64,000 bases of DNA. Source: Pseudoduganella danionis. GTDB lineage: Bacteria; Pseudomonadota; Gammaproteobacteria; Burkholderiales; Burkholderiaceae_D. Under the pieces are notes generated by a model. The model worked only from the letters and a program-made list of their open reading frames with translations, was not told the origin of the DNA and did no database searches. Shown here in pieces: positions 51,361-60,458 of the stretch. Numbering within the stretch: position 1 is the stretch's first letter; the number at the start of each line of letters is the position of its first letter. The stretch is from contig NZ_WNKW01000005.1 of the NCBI RefSeq assembly GCF_009720775.1, forward strand, positions 62,001 through 126,000. The letters are read 5' to 3'. Both the position numbers and the translations under genes were made by a program.

Positions 51361-52533
51361 ATGAAGACTCCCCAGCCGGCCCGTTATCACAGCGGCAGTT
51401 ATGCGTGGTTCCGCGCGGCAGCCGAGCAGGGCGATCCCTATGCCCAGTTCAACCTGGCTTTGCTCTACCGCGCCAGCGATCTGCTGGCGCCTGATCCCAC
51501 GAGTGCCTATTACTGGATGGAGCGTGCCGCCTGTCAGGGGCTGGCGTTTGCCCAGAATCATCTGGGGGTCATGCTGTACACGGGCGAAGGCGTGGAGGCC
51601 AGCGACGAGCAGGCCGTGCGCTGGTTCCGCGCTGCGGCGCTGCAAGGCGAAGTGGCGGCGCAGCAGAATCTGGGCATGATGTACCGTAACGGCCGTGGCG
51701 TGCTGGCCAATGCGGAAGTGGCGCTGGCGTGGTTTTTTCGTGCCGCCGAACAGGGTAGCGCGCGCGCCCAGGGCTTGCTCGGTGCAGCCTATCTGTATGG
51801 TGAAGGCGTCGCGGTGGACGAACTGCTGGCACTGGCATGGCTGCGCAAGGCGGCCATGCGCAATGATGCGCGCGCGCAGTTGCATCTGGGTGTAATGTAC
51901 CAGCAGGGTAGGGCTGTAGCGGCCGACGCGGCGCAGGCAGTGGCGTGGTGGCGTCAGGCAGCCGCCCAGCAACTGGCCATGGCGCAGCGCATGCTGGGAC
52001 TGGCCTATGCGGAAGGCACAGGTGTGGTGGCCGATGCGGCCCGCGCCTATGCGTGGCTACGCCGGGCCGCGGTGCAGGATGATAGCGAGGCCCAGTTCAA
52101 TCTGGGTGTGCTGCTGGCGCAAGGCCGCGGCGTGCAGCAGGATGAGGTGCAGGCCTGCGTCTGGTATCGCTGTGCGGCAACGGATGGCCATATGCTGGCG
52201 CAATACAATCTGGCTTGCATGTATGCGGGTGGGCACGGCGTAGCGCGCGATGCCGTGCAGGCCCGTGCGCTGTATCAGCAGGCGGCGGAGCAGGGCCTGG
52301 CTCAGGCCCAGTACAATCTGGCCGTGATGTATGAGCAGGGACTGGGCGGGGCACCAAGTGCGGCCATGGCGCGGCTGTGGTATCGCTGTGCTGCCCAGCA
52401 GGGCCAGACGCAGGCACGCCAGTATCTGGCGGGGCAGGGCCGGTCCGAGCGGCGTAGCGGGGCTAGCGCGGGTGGTACGCAGCGCTGCCGCCGCAGCGCA
52501 GTGGCGCGCCGTCAGCCCGGGCTATACGGCTGA
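51361..52533 (+). CDS. Sel1-repeat (TPR-like) protein
   Basis: A 390-residue protein made of about nine tandem Sel1-like repeats of about 36 residues (pattern AQxxLGxMYxxGxGVxxDxxxAxxWxxxAAxQG) from residue about 20 to 355. The last 35 residues, Arg/Ser/Gly-rich, are low-complexity and partly antisense to the EAL gene end. No signal peptide, so cytoplasmic and probably a protein-binding scaffold. Its stop lies 22 bp inside the convergent EAL gene. Confidence 0.85.
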   Translation: MKTPQPARYHSGSYAWFRAAAEQGDPYAQFNLALLYRASDLLAPDPTSAYYWMERAACQGLAFAQNHLGVMLYTGEGVEASDEQAVRWFRAAALQGEVAAQQNLGMMYRNGRGVLANAEVALAWFFRAAEQGSARAQGLLGAAYLYGEGVAVDELLALAWLRKAAMRNDARAQLHLGVMYQQGRAVAADAAQAVAWWRQAAAQQLAMAQRMLGLAYAEGTGVVADAARAYAWLRRAAVQDDSEAQFNLGVLLAQGRGVQQDEVQACVWYRCAATDGHMLAQYNLACMYAGGHGVARDAVQARALYQQAAEQGLAQAQYNLAVMYEQGLGGAPSAAMARLWYRCAAQQGQTQARQYLAGQGRSERRSGASAGGTQRCRRSAVARRQPGLYG

Positions 52534-53450
52534 GCAGGCAAGCCAGCTAACAGCGAGCTGGCACCATTGTGCTGCCAGTGGTACAGCACAGCTATGCTGC
52601 TGCGGGCGCGGTAATCGGCGTTGTGGGCACGGTCGAGCTGGCGTCGTACTTCGAGCGGGATGCTGCGCAAAGGCTGGGCATGGGGCCGGCCCAGATGGTA
52701 GCCCTGACCAAAAGCCACGCCCACTTCACCGAGTGCGGCCAGTTCGTCGCAGGTTTCTATGCCCTCGGCGATGACGCGGGTGGCCGACTTTTCCGCTATG
52801 CCTTGTATCGAACGGACAAATTGCAGCTTGACGGGGTCTTGATGGATGCCCTGGATGAAGTGCATATCGATCTTGACGAACTCGGGCCGCAGTTCGGACC
52901 ACAGGCGCAGGCTGGCGAAGCCTTCGCCCAGATCGTCGATGGCAATCTGAAAACCCATGGCACGGTAGTGGCGTACGGCTTCGCGCATGGCCGCGTAGTC
53001 ATAGGTGGGCTGGTTTTCCGTCAGTTCGATGATGACCTGTTCCGGGGCTATGCCCAGTTGCTGCAGCGTGCCCAGCGTTTCACCATGGCGTGCGTCGCGC
53101 TGCAACAGCATGTCGGGGCTGACGTTGAGGAACAGTTTGCCTGGCAGTTTCAGTTCGGCATAGCGTTCCAGTACCACACGGCGGCACAGGTGCTCGACTT
53201 CTACGCTGAGCCCGCAGGCGCGCGCCACCTTGAACAGCTGCAGCGGTGCATGTAGCGGGCTATCGGACGGTCCACGGATCAAGCCTTCATAGGCAATGAT
53301 GGCGCCGCTTTGCAGGTCGACGATGGGCTGGAACAGCGCGCTGAGCTGGCGGCGCGCCAGAATTTCCAGTAGTTCCACGCGCTGGTGATCGGCTTGCTCC
53401 TCGCTACGGGTGGGCAGATAGTGGATACGGGCGCTACGGTGCAGAGTCAC
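52512..53450 (-). CDS. EAL-domain (c-di-GMP phosphodiesterase-like) protein
   Basis: About 312 residues with an EAL domain at about 30-265: ALFQPIVDLQSGAIIAYEGLIRG (EGL in place of EAL), FLNVSPDM, IIELTEN, IAIDDLGEGFASLRLWSELRPEFVKID (DDLG for DDFG) and VIAEGIET. The catalytic Glu, Asn and Asp positions are present, so activity is plausible. A downstream C-terminal region (about 265-312) is unassigned. The start is uncertain: I use GTG (VTLHRSARIHYLP); a TTG 27 bp earlier gives 321 residues. Convergent overlap with the Sel1 gene. Confidence 0.85.
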   Translation of the reverse strand: MTLHRSARIHYLPTRSEEQADHQRVELLEILARRQLSALFQPIVDLQSGAIIAYEGLIRGPSDSPLHAPLQLFKVARACGLSVEVEHLCRRVVLERYAELKLPGKLFLNVSPDMLLQRDARHGETLGTLQQLGIAPEQVIIELTENQPTYDYAAMREAVRHYRAMGFQIAIDDLGEGFASLRLWSELRPEFVKIDMHFIQGIHQDPVKLQFVRSIQGIAEKSATRVIAEGIETCDELAALGEVGVAFGQGYHLGRPHAQPLRSIPLEVRRQLDRAHNADYRARSSIAVLYHWQHNGASSLLAGLPAQPYSPG

Positions 53451-53644
53451 GATCAGGTAGAAGGCAGGTGATAACAAGGGCCTATGGTAGTGGGGTTTTG
53501 TGTCACTATCGTGACGGCCGGCAACTTTATCGGGCTGAAGCTTGCCGCCGAATAAAAATCGTTCTGGCCAGAGTGCTATCGTTTCATATTTGTTACGCTT
53601 CAGGCTATGATCGGAGTTCCTGAACTTCCGACCATGGACCCCGT

Positions 53645-55807
53645 ATGCAACGACGACTCACCCTGCTGGCCAGCCTGATCATCACTCATTTTGCCGCCTA
53701 CGCCCAGACTTGCCCGCCCGCTGCTGGCGCGCTCAGTTATCCGGTGACGCGCACAGTGGCCCAGCAGGATGTGTATCACGGTACCACGGTGGCCGATCCC
53801 TATCGCTGGCTGGAAGATGCCAACAGCGAAGAGACCCACGCCTGGGTACAGCAGCAGAACCAGCTGACCCAGAGCTATCTGGGGCAGATCGATGCGCGCG
53901 CCGCGATCCGCCAGCGCCTGACCACGCTGTGGAACTACGAGCGTTTCAGCGTACCGTTCAAGGAAGGCGGACGTTATTTCTACAGCCGCAATGACGGCCT
54001 GCAGAACCAGTCCGTGCTGTACACCATGAAGTCGCTGGCCGATGTGCCGCGCCTGCTGCTTGATCCGAATACGCTGGCCGCTGATGGCACGGTAGCGCTG
54101 GCCGGTCTGGCGGTGAGCCCGAACGGCAAATATCTGGCCTATAGCACGGCCGCTTCCGGCTCCGACTGGAACGAGATCCATGTGCGCGATATCGACAGCG
54201 GCAAGGACACGAACGACCATATCAAATGGGTGAAGTTCTCCCAGACCGCCTGGCTGCATGACGCTTCCGGCTTTTTCTACAGCCGCTATGACGAGCCTAC
54301 CGAAGCCACCAAGCTGGCTGCCGTGAACTACTTCCAGAAGCTGTACTTCCACAAGATCGGCACGCCGCAAAGTGCCGATACGCTCGTGTACGAACGGCCT
54401 GACCACAAGGACTGGGGTTTCAGCGCGGAAGTCAGCGAAGATGGACACTACCTGATCATCCATGGTTCGCAAGGCACCGAGAACAAGAACCGGGTGTTCT
54501 ACAAGGATCTGACGCGCAAGGGCGCGCCGGTGGTGGCGCTGCTGGAAGAATTCGACGCAGCGTATAGCTTCATTGGCAATGACGGTCCGGTGTTCCTGTT
54601 CCGCACCGAGCGCGATGCGCCGCGCGGGCGCATAGTCGCGATCGACATCCGCAAGCCCGCCGTGGCCAACTGGAAGCAGTTGGTGCCCGAATCGGCCAAT
54701 ACCATGGTGTCCGCATCGTTGGTCAACAACCAGCTGGTGATCGACTATCTGAGCGATGCCCACAGCCTGGTCAAGGTGTTCGACCTGAAAGGCAAACCGC
54801 TGCACGACATCGAACTGCCCGGCATCGGTTCGGCGGGCGGCTTCGGCGGCAAACGGGGCGATAGCGAAACCTTTTATTCCTACACCAGCTTCACCACGCC
54901 TACCACCATCTACCGTCACGACCTGAAGACCAACAAGAGCAGCGTGTACCGCCAGCCGCGGGTGGACTTCGATCCCTCAGCTTTCGAAGTACGCCAGGAG
55001 TTCTACACCAGCCGCGATGGCACCCGGGTACCGATGTTCATCGTGGCCAAGAAAGGCCTCAAGCATGATGGCAGCAACCCCACCTATCTGTATGGCTACG
55101 GTGGCTTCAATATCTCGCTGACGCCAGCCTTCTCGGTGGCCAATCTGGCCTGGCTGGAAATGGGCGGCGTGTATGTGGTGCCGAATCTGCGTGGCGGCGG
55201 CGAGTACGGCGAAGCCTGGCATGCAGCCGGCACCAAGCTGCAGAAGCAGAATGTGTTCGATGATTTTATCGGCGCCGCAGAGTGGCTGATTGAGCACAAG
55301 ATCACTACGCCGGCCAAGCTGGCCATAGGCGGCGGCAGCAATGGGGGCTTGCTGGTGGGCGCCACCATGACCCAGCGTCCGGAACTGTTTGCGGCGGCGA
55401 TCCCGCAGGTGGGTGTGCTGGATATGCTGCGCTTCCATAAATTCACGATTGGCTGGGCCTGGACTTCGGACTACGGCTCGTCGGACAATCCGGACGAATT
55501 CAAGGCCCTGCTGAAATACTCGCCGCTGCACAACCTGAAGCAGGGCGGCTGCTATCCGGCCACCATGATCACCACGGCCGATCACGATGACCGCGTGGTA
55601 CCGGCGCACAGCTTCAAATTCGCCGCAGCGGCCCAGGCAGCGCAGGGCGGCGCTGCACCGATACTGATCCGCATTGACAGCAAGGCCGGCCACGGTGCCG
55701 GCAAGCCGACCAGCAAGCAGATCGATGAAGTCACTGATCGCTGGGGCTTCCTTAGCCGCGCGCTGAAGATGGACGCGGCCGGCAAGCCCGTGGTGGGGCA
55801 ACCATGA
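53645..55807 (+). CDS. secreted prolyl oligopeptidase (S9A)
   Basis: A 720-residue serine peptidase that cleaves short peptides after proline. Signal peptide about 1-20 (AAYAQ), N-terminal beta-propeller (about 70-430) and C-terminal alpha/beta-hydrolase domain with Ser in GGGSNGGLLVGA, Asp in TADHDDRVVPAHS and His in KAGHGAGKP. Length is normal for the family. The next gene, a metalloprotease, overlaps its stop by 4 bp (ATGA), so both exported peptidases are made together. Confidence 0.95.
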   Translation: MQRRLTLLASLIITHFAAYAQTCPPAAGALSYPVTRTVAQQDVYHGTTVADPYRWLEDANSEETHAWVQQQNQLTQSYLGQIDARAAIRQRLTTLWNYERFSVPFKEGGRYFYSRNDGLQNQSVLYTMKSLADVPRLLLDPNTLAADGTVALAGLAVSPNGKYLAYSTAASGSDWNEIHVRDIDSGKDTNDHIKWVKFSQTAWLHDASGFFYSRYDEPTEATKLAAVNYFQKLYFHKIGTPQSADTLVYERPDHKDWGFSAEVSEDGHYLIIHGSQGTENKNRVFYKDLTRKGAPVVALLEEFDAAYSFIGNDGPVFLFRTERDAPRGRIVAIDIRKPAVANWKQLVPESANTMVSASLVNNQLVIDYLSDAHSLVKVFDLKGKPLHDIELPGIGSAGGFGGKRGDSETFYSYTSFTTPTTIYRHDLKTNKSSVYRQPRVDFDPSAFEVRQEFYTSRDGTRVPMFIVAKKGLKHDGSNPTYLYGYGGFNISLTPAFSVANLAWLEMGGVYVVPNLRGGGEYGEAWHAAGTKLQKQNVFDDFIGAAEWLIEHKITTPAKLAIGGGSNGGLLVGATMTQRPELFAAAIPQVGVLDMLRFHKFTIGWAWTSDYGSSDNPDEFKALLKYSPLHNLKQGGCYPATMITTADHDDRVVPAHSFKFAAAAQAAQGGAAPILIRIDSKAGHGAGKPTSKQIDEVTDRWGFLSRALKMDAAGKPVVGQP

Positions 55808-58290
55808 GCCGCGCGCCAGTGCGCGGGTGTCGGCGCTGGACCTTGCTGGCGCTGCTGGCCGGTGCGGCGGCTAGCGTAAGTGCAAGCACTACGCCAGCCG
55901 CAGCCGAGCAGGGGACTGCACTGGCGCAGCAAACCAGGGGCATGGCGCACCAGAGCGGCCTGTTCGAACTGTGGCGCGATACGGCCAAAGGCCGCGTGCT
56001 GCTGGGCGTGAGTGCGCTCGAGCAGCCGTTCCTGCTGGTCAGCTCTCTGCCGTATGCGCTGGGCTCCAACGATGTGGGGCTGGACCGGGGCCAGGGCGGC
56101 GAAGTGCAAATGGTGCATTTCGAACGCCATGGCAACCGTTTGTTCCTGCTGCGCGATAACACGGGCTATGTGGCCAATTCGACCGATGCCGACGAGCGGG
56201 CCGCGGTACGCGAATCGTTTGCCGCTGCCGTACTGTGGGCCGGCGACATCCTGGCCACGGAAGGCGAGCTGCATCTGGTCGACTTTTCCAGCTTCCTGCT
56301 GGCCGACCGGCATGGCGTGGGCGCGCGGCTGGCCGCCACCAAACAAGGCAGCTATCAGGTCGACGCGGGGCGCAGCGCCGTGCTGGCCGCAACGGCCAAG
56401 GCCTTTCCCGACAATCTGGAACTGGAAGCCCTGCTGACTTTCGCCGGACCGGCCAGCGGCGAATTCGTGCGCCAGGTCGCCGCCGATCCGGCCAGCGTGG
56501 CGCTACGCCAGCGCATCAGCATGGTGCGCCTGCCGGCACTCGATAGCGCCTGGCGGCCGCGTGCCTATCATCCGTTCTCGGGCGGCTTCGATGTCAGCTA
56601 TGTCGATTTTGCCACGCCGCTGGCCAGCAGCATCGACGTGCACTGGCAGGTGCGTCACCGTCTGGAGAAAACCGATCCGGCCGCCGCCGTCAGTACGGTG
56701 AAGCGGCCCATCGTCTACTACGTCGATCGCGGCGCGCCGGAGCCGGTGCGTTCGGCGCTGGTGCAGGGGGCATCGTGGTGGGCCAGCGCCTTCGAGAAGG
56801 CTGGCTACAAGGATGCGTTCCGGGTCGAAGTGCTGCCCGAAGGCGTGGATGCGATGGACATCCGCTACAACATGATCCACTGGGTACACCGCGCCACCCG
56901 TGGCTGGTCTTACGGCAATGCGCTGGCAGACCCGCGCACGGGGCAGATCATCCGCGGTGCCGTAACGCTGGGTTCGCAGCGCGTGCGGCAGGACATCCTG
57001 ATCGCGGAAAGCCTGCTGGCGCCGTATGGCCAGCATGCGCCCGCCGCTGCGGCGCAACTGGCCTCGCAGATGGCACTGGCCCGCTTGCGCCAACTGGCTG
57101 CGCACGAGGTCGGCCATACACTGGGCTTTGCCCACAATTTCGCCGCTAGTCGTCTCGGCAACGGCTCGGTGATGGACTATCCCCATCCGCTGCTCGGGCT
57201 GGACGCCAGCGGCAAGCCCACACTGGAACAGGCGTATGGCGTAGGGGTGGGCCCCTGGGATGACTATATCGTGCGCTATATCTATGGCGATTTCGGTCAC
57301 GGTGAGCAGGAGCAGCAGGCGCTGGCCGGCCTGCGTGCGGCGGCCCATCAGGCGGGCTTGCAGTATGTGAGCGACCAAGATGCGCGCAGTCCCGGCGCCA
57401 GCCATCCGGACGGCCTGCTGTGGGATTTTGGCCCCGACAGCCTGCGTACCTGGGACCAGCTGGGCGCCGTGCGCCAGCGCGCACTGGCCAGCTTCTCCTA
57501 CGACGTGCTGCCCGCTGCAAGGCAGGCGGGCGAACTGGAAGCGCGGCTGGTGCCCGTCTATCTGCTGCAGCGCTATCAGGGTGAAGCACTGGCGCGGCTG
57601 CTGGGCGGCGCCAGTTTTGCGAGTACCAGTGCCGGCGATATACGCGCCGGCATTGCGCCGGCCGGCACCCGGCCTACGCCGGCCCCCATGCAGAAAGAAG
57701 CACTGGCACGTCTGAGCGACACCTTCACGGCCGAATATCTGGCCCTGCCGGCCAGCGTGCTGGACGCGCTGACGCCGCCCGCAACGGGCTACGAACGGGG
57801 GCGCGAGTATTTTGCCAGCCGCATGGCGTCCGTGTTCGATGCGCTGTCCATGGCCGAAGCTGGCGCAGCCCAGACGGCTGGCTTCCTGTTCGATGCGGAA
57901 CGTCTGAACCGGCTGGCCTGGCAGCAGGCCCGCGATGCGCGCCAGCCCGGCGTGGATACGCTGCTGGAACAAGTGCTGCGCAAGAGCTGGCAGCGCACCA
58001 GTGTGCCGGCCAGTCTGGCCGGTGGTGAAGCCGTACAGCTCGCGGCTAACTGGGTAGTGCTCGATAGCCTGCTCAATGTGCTGGATGGCGGCAAGCTGCA
58101 TGCGCAGGTGGCAGCCCAGCTGCAGGTGGGCTTGCGCCAGTTGGCCGGCTGGCTGCAGCAGCACCCGGGGCAGGGCAGTACGGCCGCCAGCCGCAAGCAG
58201 GCTGCCGAGCTGATTCTGGCCTATCTGCGCGACCCCCGCAGCGTGAAACTACGCACCTTGCCGGTGATTCCGCCCGGTGCGCCCATCTGA
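55804..58290 (+). CDS. exported zinc-dependent metalloprotease (DUF5117/DUF5118 type)
   Basis: An 828-residue exported protein (signal peptide about 1-30) with N-terminal DUF5118/5117-like regions and a metzincin-type catalytic site HEVGHTLGFAHNF (HExxHxxGxxH) followed by the SVMDY Met-turn (GNGSVMDYPHPL). The remaining C-terminal half belongs to the same large family and is mostly helical. Overlaps the prolyl oligopeptidase gene upstream. It is followed by a hairpin that probably ends the pair. Substrate unknown. Confidence 0.88.
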   Translation: MSRAPVRGCRRWTLLALLAGAAASVSASTTPAAAEQGTALAQQTRGMAHQSGLFELWRDTAKGRVLLGVSALEQPFLLVSSLPYALGSNDVGLDRGQGGEVQMVHFERHGNRLFLLRDNTGYVANSTDADERAAVRESFAAAVLWAGDILATEGELHLVDFSSFLLADRHGVGARLAATKQGSYQVDAGRSAVLAATAKAFPDNLELEALLTFAGPASGEFVRQVAADPASVALRQRISMVRLPALDSAWRPRAYHPFSGGFDVSYVDFATPLASSIDVHWQVRHRLEKTDPAAAVSTVKRPIVYYVDRGAPEPVRSALVQGASWWASAFEKAGYKDAFRVEVLPEGVDAMDIRYNMIHWVHRATRGWSYGNALADPRTGQIIRGAVTLGSQRVRQDILIAESLLAPYGQHAPAAAAQLASQMALARLRQLAAHEVGHTLGFAHNFAASRLGNGSVMDYPHPLLGLDASGKPTLEQAYGVGVGPWDDYIVRYIYGDFGHGEQEQQALAGLRAAAHQAGLQYVSDQDARSPGASHPDGLLWDFGPDSLRTWDQLGAVRQRALASFSYDVLPAARQAGELEARLVPVYLLQRYQGEALARLLGGASFASTSAGDIRAGIAPAGTRPTPAPMQKEALARLSDTFTAEYLALPASVLDALTPPATGYERGREYFASRMASVFDALSMAEAGAAQTAGFLFDAERLNRLAWQQARDARQPGVDTLLEQVLRKSWQRTSVPASLAGGEAVQLAANWVVLDSLLNVLDGGKLHAQVAAQLQVGLRQLAGWLQQHPGQGSTAASRKQAAELILAYLRDPRSVKLRTLPVIPPGAPI

Positions 58291-58293
58291 TTT

Positions 58294-58310
58294 TGCACCA
58301 AAATGATGCC
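58294..58310. promoter_or_regulatory. NtrC-like enhancer site upstream of amtB
   Basis: TGCACC-AAAAT-GATGCC matches the NtrC consensus TGCACC-N5-GGTGCA with a perfect left half and four of six right-half bases. It is about 110-120 bp upstream of the presumed amtB transcription start, a typical enhancer distance. A second, similar sequence, CGCACC-AAATT-GGTACG, at 58387-58403 overlaps the promoter itself. Confidence 0.5.
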
Positions 58311-58314
58311 TTAA

Positions 58315-58345
58315 ATCGGTGCGCACACATTTAGTGCGCACCGAT
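58315..58345. terminator. hairpin after the metalloprotease gene
   Basis: ATCGGTGCGCAC-ACATTTA-GTGCGCACCGAT, a perfect 12-bp stem with a 7-nt loop, 24 bp after the metalloprotease stop. No T run follows, only GCACAAAAAC. Its arms contain GGTGC and GCACC, so it may also add to the NtrC-like cluster. Confidence 0.6.
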
Positions 58346-58396
58346 GCACAAAAACAAAACAGCATGAAATCAAACACTTAAGCGTTCGCACCAAAT

Positions 58397-58412
58397 TGGT
58401 ACGATTATTGCT
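58397..58412 (+). promoter_or_regulatory. sigma-54 promoter of amtB
   Basis: TGGTACGATTATTGCT has the sigma-54 pattern TGGYACN5TTGCW with exactly ten bases between GG (58398) and GC (58410). Transcription would begin near 58423, 39 bp before the amtB ATG. With the NtrC-like sites this predicts induction by nitrogen limitation. Confidence 0.65.
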
Positions 58413-58461
58413 CCAACAAAATACATACAAATATTTTTGCATTATTTTGGGGAGTGATCTG

Positions 58462-59664
58462 ATGGGTGATTTCAAAAGCGGCGCCGATGCACTGTTTATC
58501 CTGCTCGGTGCCATCATGATACTGGCCATGCACGCCGGCTTCGCGTTTCTGGAGCTGGGCACGGTGCGCAAGAAGAACCAGGTCAATGCGCTGGTCAAGA
58601 TCTTGGTGGACTTTGCCGTGTCCACCATCGCGTATTTCTTTGTCGGCTACAGCATTGCTTATGGCATCAATTTCTTCGCCTCGGCAGACGTGCTGGCCGA
58701 AAAGAATGGCTATGAACTCGTCAAATTCTTCTTCCTGCTGACCTTTGCAGCGGCGATCCCGGCGATTATTTCGGGCGGTATCGCCGAGCGTGCCCGCTTC
58801 CATCCGCAGACGCTGGCCACGGCGCTACTGGTGGGCCTGGTCTATCCTTTCTTCGAGGGCATAGTCTGGAATCACCGTTTCGGCGTACAGGAATGGCTGG
58901 TGTCGGCGCTGGGCGCGGAATTCCATGACTTCGCCGGTTCCGTGGTGGTGCACGCTGTCGGTGGCTGGATTGCGCTGCCAGCCGTGCTGCTGCTGGGCGC
59001 GCGTCGTGGCCGCTACATGAAAAATGGCGCCATCGCTGCCCACCCGCCTTCGTCGATTCCTTTCCTCGCGCTGGGTGCGTGGATCCTGACGGTGGGCTGG
59101 TTCGGCTTTAACGTGATGAGCGCGCAGGCGCTGGACAAGATGAATGGTCTGGTTGCCGTCAATTCGCTGATGGCCATGGTGGGCGGTACGCTGGTGGCAC
59201 TGGTGATGGGCAAGAATGACCCCGGCTTTGCCTATAACGGTCCGCTGGCTGGTCTGGTCGCCGTATGTGCCGGTTCCGACCTGATGCACCCGCTCGGTGC
59301 GCTGATCACGGGTTGCGTGGCCGGTGCGCTGTTCGTATCGATGTTCACGCTGGCCCAGAACAAGTGGAAGATCGACGATGTGCTGGGCGTATGGCCGCTG
59401 CACGGCCTGTGCGGCGCCTGGGGCGGGATTGCGGCCGGCATCTTCGGGCTGAAATCACTGGGCGGTGTGGGCGGTGTGACGTTTGCGGCCCAGTTAGCCG
59501 GGACCGCGATGGGCGTGCTGATCGCGCTGGCCGGTGGCGCCATTGTCTATGGCGGCATCAAGGCCGTGATGGGCTTGCGTCTGGATCCCGAAGATGAATT
59601 CCAGGGCGCCGATCTGGCCATCCACCGCATCAGCTCTACGCCGGAACGGGAATCGAGCTGGTAA
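58462..59664 (+). CDS. amtB: ammonium transporter
   Basis: A 400-residue, 11-helix Amt protein conducting ammonium. Family signatures: AGFAFLELGTVRKKNQVN, FFLLTFAAAIPAIISGGIAERARF, the His of the pore in FAGSVVVHAVGGWIAL and the second His in GVWPLHGLCGAWGGIAAGIFG. The chosen ATG has GGGGAG upstream; 22 upstream residues lie in the promoter. No glnK accompanies it here, unlike the usual glnK-amtB pair, so its PII partner is encoded elsewhere. No signal peptide, as in many proteobacterial members with short N-termini. Confidence 0.95.
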   Translation: MGDFKSGADALFILLGAIMILAMHAGFAFLELGTVRKKNQVNALVKILVDFAVSTIAYFFVGYSIAYGINFFASADVLAEKNGYELVKFFFLLTFAAAIPAIISGGIAERARFHPQTLATALLVGLVYPFFEGIVWNHRFGVQEWLVSALGAEFHDFAGSVVVHAVGGWIALPAVLLLGARRGRYMKNGAIAAHPPSSIPFLALGAWILTVGWFGFNVMSAQALDKMNGLVAVNSLMAMVGGTLVALVMGKNDPGFAYNGPLAGLVAVCAGSDLMHPLGALITGCVAGALFVSMFTLAQNKWKIDDVLGVWPLHGLCGAWGGIAAGIFGLKSLGGVGGVTFAAQLAGTAMGVLIALAGGAIVYGGIKAVMGLRLDPEDEFQGADLAIHRISSTPERESSW

Positions 59665-59691
59665 AGCGGGTTGTTTCCTGAAATAAAGATT

Positions 59692-59717
59692 AAAAAGGCT
59701 CCGTACGGAGCCTTTTT
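59692..59717. terminator. rho-independent terminator between amtB and the cupin regulator
   Basis: AAAAAGGCTCC-GTAC-GGAGCCTTTTT, a perfect 11-bp stem ending in T5 on each strand, placed between two convergent genes. A clear bidirectional terminator. Confidence 0.92.
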
Positions 59718-59723
59718 GCATTT

Positions 59724-60299
59724 CTAGCGGTGGATTACCACCAGCAGGGCCTTGGCCTCGGTCTTGCCGAGATTGCGGATGATGTGCTGCAAGTCACCGG
59801 GATAGCGCGCCGTGGCGCCCACTTTCAGCTTGCGTTTATCGCCGCCCACTTCCACTTCGGCCGTGCCGTGCAGCAAGGTCACGTGCTCCTGCGCACCCGG
59901 ATCATGGCCTTGCGAGGCCAGTTCGCCACCGGGTGCCAGCGTCAGTTCATACCATTCATATTTGCCCGCCAGTTCCATCGGACCCAGTATGCGCAGCACA
60001 TAGCCTGCATGCTGGCCGGGCAGGGTAGGGGTTTCGTGCGCTTCCAGTATGCGGATGGTTTCAGGCGCCTTTTCCGCCGTGGCCAGCAGTTCGCCGATCT
60101 GCACGCCCAAGGCATTGGCCAGCCGCCACGTAATGGCGATGGTGGGATTGGCCTTTTCCCGCTCTATCTGCGACAGCATGGATTTGGAGACGCCGGCGAT
60201 GCGCGACAGGTCTTCCAGCGTCAGGCCGCGGGCCAGTCGTAAACGTTGCAGGGCCGCGCCAACTTCGGGCGGTGCATTGGTCGAAACAGGAGTTTGCAT
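59724..60299 (-). CDS. XRE-cupin transcriptional regulator
   Basis: A 191-residue regulator with an N-terminal helix-turn-helix (about 14-68; LRLARGLTLEDLSRIAGVSKSMLSQIEREKANPTIAITWRLANAL) and a C-terminal cupin domain (about 110-190; EHVTLLHGTAEVEVGG, ARYPGDLQHIIRNLG), the layout of regulators that sense small metabolites. Divergent from kbl-tdh with a palindrome-rich space between; it probably controls threonine breakdown and itself. Effector (threonine, glycine or 2-amino-3-ketobutyrate) not known. Confidence 0.88.
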   Translation of the reverse strand: MQTPVSTNAPPEVGAALQRLRLARGLTLEDLSRIAGVSKSMLSQIEREKANPTIAITWRLANALGVQIGELLATAEKAPETIRILEAHETPTLPGQHAGYVLRILGPMELAGKYEWYELTLAPGGELASQGHDPGAQEHVTLLHGTAEVEVGGDKRKLKVGATARYPGDLQHIIRNLGKTEAKALLVVIHR

Positions 60300-60381
60300 T
60301 GTTTTATTCGGCGTTTGGTCTAAATTTCAATTGAATCGGCACCCTCGTGCGGCTTGCGGAGTTCAATGGGACTCTGTAATA

Positions 60382-60416
60382 TTCGATATATCGAATTCGT
60401 GTTCGAAATAACGAAT
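60382..60416. promoter_or_regulatory. palindromic operator cluster between XRE-cupin gene and kbl
   Basis: TTCGATATATCGAA (60382-60395) is a perfect 14-bp palindrome. It runs directly into ATTCG-N12-CGAAT (60395-60416), centred on TTCGAA. TTCG/CGAA half-sites therefore recur six times in 35 bp. The block is 43 bp before the kbl start and 83 bp before the regulator start, as expected for an operator controlling both. Confidence 0.6.
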
Positions 60417-60458
60417 TTCTCATAACGTAGTGAAATCGTACCACAGACAGGAACCTAT

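Noticed and set aside
51361..52450. Sel1 repeats as a DNA tandem repeat or CRISPR
   Set aside because: The repetition is at protein level with divergent codons; no identical direct repeats with regular spacers.
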